Shown piece after piece: positions 50,912 to 58,819 of a stretch of DNA of 64,000 nt. A model generated the notes under the pieces. The model was not told the DNA's origin, ran no database searches, and was given only the letters and a program-made list of their open reading frames with translations. The stretch is taken from positions 1,550,001-1,614,000 of the forward strand of contig NZ_CP052909.1 of the NCBI RefSeq assembly GCF_014295415.1, read 5' to 3'. The DNA comes from Constantimarinum furrinae (GTDB lineage Bacteria > Bacteroidota > Bacteroidia > Flavobacteriales > Flavobacteriaceae). The number at the start of each line of letters is the position of its first letter. The first letter of the stretch is position 1. A program made the translations under genes and the position numbers.

Positions 50912-51994
50912 ATGGAGAATTCGAATAAATACGCTGTGATCATGGCCGGTGGAATCGGTTCCCGATTCTGGCCTGTAAGTACGGCAGCCTTTCCAAAACA
51001 ATTTCACGATATGTTGGGAACAGGGGAGTCCTTACTGCAACGTACGTTCTCACGGGTAAATAAGGTAGTTCCGAGTTCTAATATATACATTCTCACCAAT
51101 GAGAATTATTTAAATATCACGCTGGAACAAATACCGGAAATTTCTAAAGAGCAGGTCGTTCTGGAACCTGCGATGCGAAATACAGCACCTTGTATCTTAC
51201 TGGCTGCGTTAAAGATTCATAAAAATAATAAAAACGCCGTAATGCTGGTCGCTCCCAGTGATCACTGGATAGAGGATGAGGCAGCTTTCGCTTCCGACCT
51301 TGAGTTATGTTTTAAGACTTGCAGCGAGAAAAATATATTAATGACATTGGGAATTGAACCTACTTTTCCTAATACGGGATATGGCTATATAGAAGCTGAA
51401 AAGCAACTAGATTCTGATATTAAAAAAGTAAGACAATTTACTGAAAAGCCGGACTATGAAACAGCGAGATCGTTTCTGAACCAGGGCAATTATTTGTGGA
51501 ACGCAGGCATTTTTATCTGGAGTGTTCACAGTATTACTGAGTCTTTTGCTGAAAATATGCCGGGAATGCATTCGCTTTTTTCTGAAGGGACTGCGGTCCT
51601 CAATACTTCCGAAGAAAAAAAGTTTATAGCCGAAAATTATGCCAGAGCCGAAAATATATCGATAGACTACGGTATCCTCGAAAAGGCAGACAATGTTTAT
51701 GTAAAAAAGGCCTCCTTCGATTGGAATGATCTAGGTACCTGGGGCGCACTTCACGAGAAATTAAACAAGGATACAGAAGAAAATGCCATTGTAAGAGCTA
51801 AAACACATCTGGTTGATGCCTCAGGAAATATGATCTTTACATCCGGAAAAAAATTGGTTGTAGTTGACGGAATTAACAACTATATTATTGTCGATAAAGA
51901 GGATGTATTATTATTGTTTCCGAAGGAAAAGGAGCAGGAAATAAAAAGCCTTCTATCTGAAATTTCTGAAAAATTCGGAAAAAATTTTACCTGA
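50912..51994 (+). CDS. manC: Mannose-1-phosphate guanylyltransferase
   Basis: Makes GDP-mannose from mannose-1-phosphate and GTP for surface polysaccharides. The 360-residue product has the nucleotidyltransferase opening AVIMAGGIGSRFWPVSTAAFPKQF, the FTEKPDYETA motif, NAGIFIWSV and DWNDLGTWGALHEKL near the end. It lacks the C-terminal phosphomannose-isomerase domain of bifunctional ManC, so it is the short monofunctional form. It starts 49 nt after the SprT-like gene and the DUF389 gene follows after 1 nt. Confidence 0.93.
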   Translation: MENSNKYAVIMAGGIGSRFWPVSTAAFPKQFHDMLGTGESLLQRTFSRVNKVVPSSNIYILTNENYLNITLEQIPEISKEQVVLEPAMRNTAPCILLAALKIHKNNKNAVMLVAPSDHWIEDEAAFASDLELCFKTCSEKNILMTLGIEPTFPNTGYGYIEAEKQLDSDIKKVRQFTEKPDYETARSFLNQGNYLWNAGIFIWSVHSITESFAENMPGMHSLFSEGTAVLNTSEEKKFIAENYARAENISIDYGILEKADNVYVKKASFDWNDLGTWGALHEKLNKDTEENAIVRAKTHLVDASGNMIFTSGKKLVVVDGINNYIIVDKEDVLLLFPKEKEQEIKSLLSEISEKFGKNFT

Positions 51995-51995
51995 T

Positions 51996-53423
51996 ATGAG
52001 TACAGAGAAAGATCGCGATATTAATGTAACACCCAATGAAGAAGAATTTGACAACATCAAACTCAACACCTGGGATAGTTTAAAGAAGTTTTTCCGTGAG
52101 TTGTTTGATATACGAAAGGATTCAGACCGGGATGCTACCATAGAAGCCGTAAAAAAGGATATCCCATTTAAAGGTCATACGGCTTGGATCCTTATTTTTT
52201 CCATTTTCGTGGCTTCTATCGGACTCAATGTTAGCAGCACGGCCGTAGTGATAGGTGCGATGCTCATTTCTCCGTTAATGGGACCCATTGTTGGTGTGGG
52301 GCTTGCGGTTGCCATCAACGACGTCGATACGCTAAGACGTTCCTTGATCAACTTAGGAGTGATGGTGATATTAAGTGTCGCGACCTCATTTCTGTATTTT
52401 ACGATCTCACCTCTCACCGAAGAATCTCCGGAACTTCTCGCAAGAACCTACCCTACGATCCTGGACGTATTGGTTGCCATCTTTGGAGGTCTTGGTCTTA
52501 TTGTTGCAAAAACCAAAAGCGGAACCATTGCAAGTGTGATCTTTGGAGTGGCGATTGCAACCGCACTTATGCCTCCGCTGTGCACAGTTGGGTACGGACT
52601 CGCAATAGGAAATTTAAATTTTGCCGGTGGTGCCATGTATCTGTTCTCCATTAATGCTGTTTTTATAGCGTTGGCAACATTTATCGTTTCCAAATTATTG
52701 CGTTTCCCATTAGTGAAATATGCAAATTCGAAACGAAGAAAACGAATTGCACAACTAGCTTCCCTTATCGCCGTAATTGTTATGGTGCCGAGTGTTGTAT
52801 TATTTATAAATTTACTCGACGAGCAGGTGTTCGAAAACAGGGCCGAAGATTTTGTAGAGAATGAGATACGATACGATGGTGCCGAAGTGGTAAAGGCTAC
52901 GCACAATTATGAGACAAAAAGTATTGATGTGTATCTAATCGGGCAACTGGTGCCTCAGAGTACGATCAACAAGTGGGAATCTGATCTGAAGCAGATAGAA
53001 AAGCTTGAGGAAACCAATTTAAGGGTATTTCAGGGAACCGATAGAAGTGGCGATCTTGCTGCACAACTTTCGGGTGAAGTAAAAGCAGGCATATTGGAAG
53101 ACCTTTATGTGAAGAACGAACAGGCCATTAGGGATAAGGATGAGCGCATACAGTTTCTGGAAAACGAGATCACCAAATTAAAGGTCAAAGATGTGAATTT
53201 TGAAGACCTTAGCAAAGAGGTGAAAATAAATTACGAGGGATTAACATCCTTCAGTTATTCAAAAAAAGTCATTACAAATTTTAAAACCACAGATACCATA
53301 CCCGTTTTCGATATTAGTTGGGCGCGAACTGTAAGCCGGAGAGACAGAAATGCAAATAAAGTGAAGCTGGAAGACTGGCTAAAATTTAAACTGAAACTGG
53401 ATACTTTGGTGGTGGAAGAATAG
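51996..53423 (+). CDS. DUF389 family membrane protein
   Basis: The 475-residue product has a cytoplasmic N-terminus and about six transmembrane helices (residues about 55-265: AWILIFSIFVASIGLNVSST, VVIGAMLISPLMGPIVGVGL, and so on) with the DUF389 hallmarks (SSTAVVIGAMLISPLMGPI, AKTKSGTIASVIFGVAIATALMPPLCTVGYG). A large extracytoplasmic or cytoplasmic C-terminal part (about 270-475) contains a coiled-coil stretch (KDERIQFLENEITKLK). The molecular function of the family is not known. Its stop lies 6 nt from the convergent ABC ATPase gene. Confidence 0.9.
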   Translation: MSTEKDRDINVTPNEEEFDNIKLNTWDSLKKFFRELFDIRKDSDRDATIEAVKKDIPFKGHTAWILIFSIFVASIGLNVSSTAVVIGAMLISPLMGPIVGVGLAVAINDVDTLRRSLINLGVMVILSVATSFLYFTISPLTEESPELLARTYPTILDVLVAIFGGLGLIVAKTKSGTIASVIFGVAIATALMPPLCTVGYGLAIGNLNFAGGAMYLFSINAVFIALATFIVSKLLRFPLVKYANSKRRKRIAQLASLIAVIVMVPSVVLFINLLDEQVFENRAEDFVENEIRYDGAEVVKATHNYETKSIDVYLIGQLVPQSTINKWESDLKQIEKLEETNLRVFQGTDRSGDLAAQLSGEVKAGILEDLYVKNEQAIRDKDERIQFLENEITKLKVKDVNFEDLSKEVKINYEGLTSFSYSKKVITNFKTTDTIPVFDISWARTVSRRDRNANKVKLEDWLKFKLKLDTLVVEE

Positions 53424-53429
53424 GTTGAA

Positions 53430-54194
53430 TTACTCCTCCTTTAACTGGACTTCCCTAATTTTTTTAAACAAGTCTGATGAATACACAAAATCTGTAACAT
53501 CTTCGTTATCGGTTTTAAAGATGTCATGGTTGGACCCTTGCCATACTAGTTTTCCGTGTTTTAGAAAGACAATGTTCTCGCCAATTTCCATAACCGAATT
53601 CATATCATGTGACACTACCACCGTTGTAATATTGTATTCGTGTGTAATCTCTTGAATAAGATTATCGATTACTGTTGCGGTTTTAGGATCCAGCCCGGAG
53701 TTTGGCTCATCACAAAACAGATATTTGGGGTTATTTACTATCGCTCTTGCAATGGAGACCCGTTTCTGCATTCCTCCGGAGATTTCGGCAGGATATTTTT
53801 TATTTACTCCTTCCAGATTTACCCTTGCAAGCACTTCGTTCACTCGGGAAAGCATTTCACTTTTACGTTGTTTTGTGAACATACGTAATGGAAACATAAT
53901 ATTCTCTTCAATAGTCATAGAGTCAAAAAGGGCACCACCCTGAAAAAGCATGCCTATATCTTCTCTTAGCTCCCGTTGCTGCTCTTCGTCCATATCCTGT
54001 ATGGCATTTTCCTCATAATAAATACGTCCCTCTTCAGGTTTGAAAAGACCCAATAAACATTTTAGCAGTACAGTTTTTCCACTACCACTCTGACCGATGA
54101 TAAGGTTTGTTTTTCCCTTTTCAAAAACCGTAGTGATCCCTTTCAGAATTTCTTCTTCTCCAAAACGTTTTCTTATGTTCTCTACTTTTATCAT
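53430..54194 (-). CDS. ABC transporter ATP-binding protein, MlaF type
   Basis: The 254-residue ATPase has Walker A GQSGSGKTVLLKCL, Q-loop MLFQGGALFDSMTIEENI, signature ISGGMQKRVSIARAI and Walker B YLFCDEPNSGLDP. The GGALFDSMTIEENI/EISGGMQKR pattern is the MlaF subgroup, which drives phospholipid transport between membranes. Start at ATG 54192-54194 (MIKVENIRKRFG), which overlaps the stop of the permease gene by 1 nt; an upstream in-frame start at 54320 lies inside the permease gene and is rejected. It works with the permease encoded upstream. A substrate-binding MCE (MlaD) gene is not adjacent. Confidence 0.93.
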   Translation of the reverse strand: MIKVENIRKRFGEEEILKGITTVFEKGKTNLIIGQSGSGKTVLLKCLLGLFKPEEGRIYYEENAIQDMDEEQQRELREDIGMLFQGGALFDSMTIEENIMFPLRMFTKQRKSEMLSRVNEVLARVNLEGVNKKYPAEISGGMQKRVSIARAIVNNPKYLFCDEPNSGLDPKTATVIDNLIQEITHEYNITTVVVSHDMNSVMEIGENIVFLKHGKLVWQGSNHDIFKTDNEDVTDFVYSSDLFKKIREVQLKEE

Positions 54195-54937
54195 TAGCTT
54201 AAGAGGAGTTGAGTTACAATATAATTGGAAAGAATAATAAGTACACTGGTCCAAACAAACGAATTGGTACTGGCTTTTCCTACCTCCAAAGCGCCACCTT
54301 TCATAAAATACCCCTGCCAAGAGGGTACTGTGGCCAAAATAAATGCGAATACAAAGGTTTTAGTAAAGGCATACGTTAGATGAAACGGGTTGAATGAATC
54401 TTGTAGACCGGCGACAAATTCGGTTGCGCTGGTAAATCCCCCGTAAACACCGGCAATAAAACCACCCATTATACCCAAAAACATAGCAATTGCAATGACA
54501 AAAGGATAGAGCATTAAGGCTGCTAACTTGGGAAATACCAGATAATTCAATGAATTAATACCCATGACTTCCAGGGCATCAATTTGCTCGGTAACCCGCA
54601 TAGAACCGATGCTGGAGGTAATAAAGGATCCCACTTTTCCGGCCATAATGATTGATATGAATGTTGGAGCAAACTCAAGAATAATAGATTGTCTAGTGGC
54701 AAATCCTATTAACGACTTTGGAATTAACGGGTTCTCTAGATTTAATGCTGTTTGTATGGCAATTACACCTCCAACGAAAAAGGAAATAAAAGCAACGATT
54801 CCCATGGAGCCAATAATGAGATCATCTATTTCCTTAAATATTAATTCCTTTATTACAGAACCTTTTGTAAAGCTGCTGAACACTCTTTTGAGCATCAAAA
54901 AATAGGAACCAATATCTCTTATATATTTCATGGGCAT
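54194..54937 (-). CDS. MlaE family ABC transporter permease
   Basis: The 247-residue inner-membrane permease has about five or six helices and the MlaE hallmarks: FISFFVGGVIAIQTAL, APTFISIIMAGKVGSFITSSIGSMRVTEQIDALEVMGIN and LVFPKLAALMLYPF. It forms a phospholipid transporter with the ATPase downstream. The start could be Met1 or Met3 (MKYIRD); the two differ by 6 nt. The pair is transcribed together. Confidence 0.93.
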   Translation of the reverse strand: MPMKYIRDIGSYFLMLKRVFSSFTKGSVIKELIFKEIDDLIIGSMGIVAFISFFVGGVIAIQTALNLENPLIPKSLIGFATRQSIILEFAPTFISIIMAGKVGSFITSSIGSMRVTEQIDALEVMGINSLNYLVFPKLAALMLYPFVIAIAMFLGIMGGFIAGVYGGFTSATEFVAGLQDSFNPFHLTYAFTKTFVFAFILATVPSWQGYFMKGGALEVGKASTNSFVWTSVLIILSNYIVTQLLLS

Positions 54938-55006
54938 TTGTCTACTGCTAAAGTAACAAAAAATAGGGGAGTGTATTGAGCAAAAGTAAGGTAAGATGTT
55001 GTTAAA

Positions 55007-56104
55007 TTAATTCGATAACAACTGCATTATTTTATGATAGATCTCAGTATTATCATAGACGCCGCTAAACAATTCAGAGCCCGGTCCATATGCAAAAACC
55101 GGTACCATAGTTGCCGAATGTTGCCCATGATACAGCGTAGGCTTTATTTTGTTGTAATCATATCCATCCATTGATAAGGCAAACGAACCGGTTTCGTGAT
55201 CTGCAGTAACGATAACCAAAGTTTCTTTGTCTGTCATAGCGTAATCTAGGACACGTCCTACTGTGGCATCGAAATCGAGTTGTTCATCTATCATATATTG
55301 TAACTCCCCGTCGTGCGCGGCGGTATCAATTAAAGATCCTTCTACCATGAGGAAAAACCCATTCTTATTCGTGCTTAAGCTTGATATAGCCAAATCGGTA
55401 GCCCGGGGTAGAAAATCCCCTCTTCCTTCAGTTTTCCAGGGAAGATCTTCATCGGCTAATAAGATCAGTTGTTTTCGTTTATCCACTGTGGATTTTAATG
55501 AAGTAGTGTCAATACCATATCCTTTTTTTACGAATTCAGACAGCAAGTCTTTTCCTTCGGATGCTTTCCTAAAATAATTTAAACCGCCGCCAGCAATAAA
55601 ATCAATATCCGAATCAACGAGCCAGGGGGCAATTTGCTCGTAATCATATCGATACGGCACATGTGCAAAAAACGCCGCGGGTGTTGCATGTACAATGATC
55701 TTTGTGACCACCAATCCCGTGGAAAAGTCGCGTGCTTCCAGATGATCAATAATGGTAGGGACTGGAATAGAATCATTATCCAGTCCAACGGCTTGATGAA
55801 AGGTTTTAATTCCGGAAGCAAAAGCAGTTGCAGCCGCTGCCGAATCGGTAATTAAATGAGTACTGGAAGAGGTTTTTATAAGGCCCACAATTGGAAATCG
55901 TTCAAAATTTGATGGTTCCTCCTTATAAAAATTGGCGATCGATATCTGACTTAACCCCATCCCGTCTCCAATGAGAAAAATGATGTTTCTGGGTGTTTCT
56001 CTTTCTGACGATGTATACGTTTTTGATAGTGGTTTAGCAGAATTACAGGAAACCAGGGATACACTAAAACATAAAAATAGGAAGGGGAATATTTTAATTT
56101 TCAT
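55007..56104 (-). CDS. Alkaline phosphatase (PhoA superfamily lipoprotein)
   Basis: The 365-residue product has a lipoprotein signal (SLVSC, Cys20) and the alkaline-phosphatase core. A metal-binding Asp is in IIFLIGDGMG (D47), the nucleophile Ser88 is in LITDSAAAATAFASG, and further metal ligands are in AHDGELQYMIDEQLDFD and IVTADHETGSFALSM, with a late HGQHSA histidine. It is shorter than E. coli PhoA and lacks its insertions. It would release phosphate from esters at the cell envelope. It stands alone, divergent from nothing; the GT2 gene upstream is on the same strand. Confidence 0.93.
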   Translation of the reverse strand: MKIKIFPFLFLCFSVSLVSCNSAKPLSKTYTSSERETPRNIIFLIGDGMGLSQISIANFYKEEPSNFERFPIVGLIKTSSSTHLITDSAAAATAFASGIKTFHQAVGLDNDSIPVPTIIDHLEARDFSTGLVVTKIIVHATPAAFFAHVPYRYDYEQIAPWLVDSDIDFIAGGGLNYFRKASEGKDLLSEFVKKGYGIDTTSLKSTVDKRKQLILLADEDLPWKTEGRGDFLPRATDLAISSLSTNKNGFFLMVEGSLIDTAAHDGELQYMIDEQLDFDATVGRVLDYAMTDKETLVIVTADHETGSFALSMDGYDYNKIKPTLYHGQHSATMVPVFAYGPGSELFSGVYDNTEIYHKIMQLLSN

Positions 56105-56167
56105 CAGCTAAATTTTCAAAGAAGTAAAATTACGGATTGTATCAGAAAAAAGATTATGTAAATGTTA

Positions 56168-57022
56168 TCAATTGAGACCCATTCGTTTTTTAATTCCGAT
56201 CCATCGGTACTTACGAATGAACGCGCCCTCTGCTTCCGAAACAATAAAAGACAAATTCTCAGTTTTAGCTTTTCGATATCCCTTTATACAATCAAAAAAG
56301 AAATTTATATTTCGTTTTCTCAGCGCAAGTTTGGCTGAAGCTATTGTGGTCAACAAATAACCATAGCGCATTTTATAAAAAGCTTCACCTTGTTTAAATC
56401 GGGCTTCAGCCGAATAATTCACTCCGGTCGGTTTTAGGTGTTTTACGTGTAGTGATTCATCGGTTATAACGTCCCAGCCATGGTATTTGGCTAGCAATTC
56501 GTCAACCGTATCCCAGCCCATATCATTTTTTAGTCGGCCAATCTTTTCAAAACACTCCTTTCTATACGCCTTTAAAGCCCCACGAATATGATCGGTATTG
56601 GTTAGTGCTTCGAGTTGCCATTGGTTATCCCTTTTAATGTAGCAGAAACCACCGGCCATTCCACATCGCTTATTTGTTTCAAAGATGGTTGATATTGACT
56701 TTAAGTAGTCTTTGGGGAAAATAAGATCAGCATCAAATTTGCAAATAATTTCATAGTCTTTTCTTACCAACTTAAAACCATGATTAAATGCATTAATAAT
56801 TTTATTACCGGGACTATGTTCAGTTCCGGCATTCGTTTGTACTGATTGAATAAAAGGATATCTTTCGGAGAATGAATCGATTATCGATTGTGTTTTGTCT
56901 GTAGAAGAATCATTTACAACAATAAGCTGCTCAGGTTGTACAGATTGTTCGACTAAGGATTTTAGTGTTTTAGCCAGATATTTAGCTTCATTGTGCGCAG
57001 GTATTACAACAGCGATTTTCAT
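56168..57022 (-). CDS. Family 2 glycosyltransferase
   Basis: The 284-residue product has the GT2 (GT-A) opening VVIPAHNEAKYLAKTLKSLV, the VNDSSTDKT motif and the metal-binding DXD equivalent CKFDADLIFP, with a catalytic-region MGWDTVDELLA. No C-terminal transmembrane helices are obvious. It makes a glycosidic bond from a nucleotide sugar, with unknown acceptor. The ATG overlaps the stop of the methyltransferase gene by 4 nt, so it is translationally coupled in a trio with the ketosynthase III gene. Confidence 0.85.
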   Translation of the reverse strand: MKIAVVIPAHNEAKYLAKTLKSLVEQSVQPEQLIVVNDSSTDKTQSIIDSFSERYPFIQSVQTNAGTEHSPGNKIINAFNHGFKLVRKDYEIICKFDADLIFPKDYLKSISTIFETNKRCGMAGGFCYIKRDNQWQLEALTNTDHIRGALKAYRKECFEKIGRLKNDMGWDTVDELLAKYHGWDVITDESLHVKHLKPTGVNYSAEARFKQGEAFYKMRYGYLLTTIASAKLALRKRNINFFFDCIKGYRKAKTENLSFIVSEAEGAFIRKYRWIGIKKRMGLN

Positions 57023-57543
57023 GATAAACGTTCGGCATAAACTAAATAGTATCGGGGAGTAAATCGTCTTAAAATGGGTCTAATGCCTATCTTTTTAACT
57101 GGATTGGTAAATTTTTCACGTTTTTTAATATGCCAGCCTGCTTTTTCGAGTAGCCAGTCGAATTGCCAGTCTTCAAATTCGTGATAATGCCTATCTCTTT
57201 CATCAGTTTTACTGCGGTAAGCAGAGGCGAACCAGAGCTTTAAGGGTACCGATGCTACTAATTTATCAGCTTTTATATCCTGAATTACATTAAATGGAGA
57301 AACCAGATGTTCAAAGATCTCAAAAGCAGTGACCACGTCATATTTTTCCGATTTTACAACAGTAGTGTCGAGATCCAGATCTTCACCTCCAGTATTTGTT
57401 ACCTGAAAGCCATGTTCTTTCATAATTTCAGAAAATGGATTCGTCACTCCCAGATCGAGAATTCTAGCTCCAGGAGCAATGTGTTTTTTTAAGAACTGTA
57501 GGGTGTGCTTATATCGTTTTTTGGGAAATTTACCTTCGTACAT
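57019..57543 (-). CDS. SAM-dependent methyltransferase-like protein
   Basis: The 174-residue product is of class I methyltransferase type: ARILDLGVTNPFSE (motif I), YDVVTAFEIFEHLVSP and KLVASVPLKLWFAS (motifs III and IV), with HYHEFEDWQFDWLL later. The start at ATG 57541-57543 (MYEGKFPKKRY) is preferred because an earlier in-frame ATG would overlap the ketosynthase gene. It is short for the family, so an accessory or reduced form is possible. Middle gene of the trio. Confidence 0.8.
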   Translation of the reverse strand: MYEGKFPKKRYKHTLQFLKKHIAPGARILDLGVTNPFSEIMKEHGFQVTNTGGEDLDLDTTVVKSEKYDVVTAFEIFEHLVSPFNVIQDIKADKLVASVPLKLWFASAYRSKTDERDRHYHEFEDWQFDWLLEKAGWHIKKREKFTNPVKKIGIRPILRRFTPRYYLVYAERLS

Positions 57544-57547
57544 AGAT

Positions 57548-58606
57548 TTAGACCCTGTAAACAATTGCGTTTATGTTCATCCCGGCACCAACGCTTGCAA
57601 AGATAACTATATCACCTTTGGCGATGCTCTGGTGCTCCATCTTCCCTTTTGTTACCAAGTCCAATAATGTTGGCACGGTGGCAACACTGGAATTACCGAG
57701 TTTATTTATGGTCATCGGCATGATATGGTCCGGTGGAGTTTCATCATAAAGTTTATAAAATCGCTTCATGATCGCTTCGTCCATTTTTTCATTCGCCTGA
57801 TGAATAAAAATCTTTTTAAGATCCTTAATTCCTGCGCCACTTTTATCAAGGCATTCCTTCATAGCATTTGGAACGTTGTTCAATGCGAATTCGTAGATCT
57901 TTCGCCCATACATTTTAATATACTTTCGGGCATCATTCAATTCCTGATTATTCGATTCACCGAAATAGATAAAATGTGCTTCATCGTAGGTGTAGGTAGC
58001 ACTTGTATGGCTCAATATCCCACTTTCACTGTCGGTGGCCTCCACAACTGTAGCTCCGGCTCCATCACTATAGATCATAGAATCCCTGTCATGTTGGTCA
58101 ATAACCCGAGATAGCGATTCGGCTCCAATAACAAGACATTTTTTAGCAATTCCACTCTTAATAAAAGCATTTGCCTGTATCATTCCTTCCACCCAACCTG
58201 GGCATCCGAATAGCACATCATACCCTACACATTTCGGGTTTTTAATTTTAAGATGGTGTTTTACTCTTGAAGCCACACTTGGAACCGTATCACTTTGATG
58301 GGTTCCGTGTTTTACATCACCGTAGTTGTGGGCCACTATTATGTAATCTAGTGTTTCTTTGTCGATTGCTGCATCGGCGATAGCCTTTTCGGCAGCAAAA
58401 AATGCAATGTCTGAAGTTGTGAGATCGTCCTTGATGTACCTTCTTTCAGCAATACCGGTTATGGCCTTGAATTTTTCTATAATAACATCATTCTTATAGC
58501 CAAAAGGCGATCCGTCCTCATTGTAAAAGTTGTGATTTTCAAAAGACGAATTGCTGGCAACGCCACTGGGAATATAACTTCCTATGCCTGTGATTGTAAC
58601 ACCCAT
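57548..58606 (-). CDS. 3-oxoacyl-ACP synthase III family protein (FabH-like)
   Basis: A thiolase-fold ketosynthase. The 352-residue product has catalytic Cys135 in DVLFGCPGWVEGM, His in FIHQANEKMDEA and Asn in NKLGNSSVATVP, the full Cys-His-Asn triad of KAS III. Housekeeping FabH is usually about 320-335 residues with a recognisable GCAGF site; the GCPGW here and the association with a GT2 and a methyltransferase suggest a specialised secondary role. First gene of the trio; the methyltransferase start follows after 4 nt. Confidence 0.88.
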   Translation of the reverse strand: MGVTITGIGSYIPSGVASNSSFENHNFYNEDGSPFGYKNDVIIEKFKAITGIAERRYIKDDLTTSDIAFFAAEKAIADAAIDKETLDYIIVAHNYGDVKHGTHQSDTVPSVASRVKHHLKIKNPKCVGYDVLFGCPGWVEGMIQANAFIKSGIAKKCLVIGAESLSRVIDQHDRDSMIYSDGAGATVVEATDSESGILSHTSATYTYDEAHFIYFGESNNQELNDARKYIKMYGRKIYEFALNNVPNAMKECLDKSGAGIKDLKKIFIHQANEKMDEAIMKRFYKLYDETPPDHIMPMTINKLGNSSVATVPTLLDLVTKGKMEHQSIAKGDIVIFASVGAGMNINAIVYRV

Positions 58607-58770
58607 AGTACTTCAAATTTTTGCTAAAAATACATAAATCATAGGACCTATCAACGTAACATCTAAGGAAATAGTGTGAATTTGACAGATTCCGAAAATA
58701 TCTTAAATCCATTGCGGGTTTTTCAGTAAAAGCAGAGAAATTGATGATTTTCTACAAAAATTACCCCCAA

Positions 58771-58796
58771 TAAAAAAAGCTTCGATCTGAAGCTTT
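58771..58796 (-). terminator. Terminator of gcvP
   Basis: On the minus strand an 8-bp stem AAAGCTTC / GAAGCTTT with a 5-nt loop is followed by a run of Ts, about 24 nt after the gcvP stop. The rest of the 58607-58819 gap has no gene I can see. Confidence 0.75.
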
Positions 58797-58819
58797 CTTT
58801 ATGTGATGGTGTTTATCTT

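Noticed and set aside
54195-54320. N-terminal extension of the MlaF-type ATPase
   Set aside because: It lies inside the permease gene, while the ATG at 54192-54194 begins exactly at the conserved ABC N-terminus.
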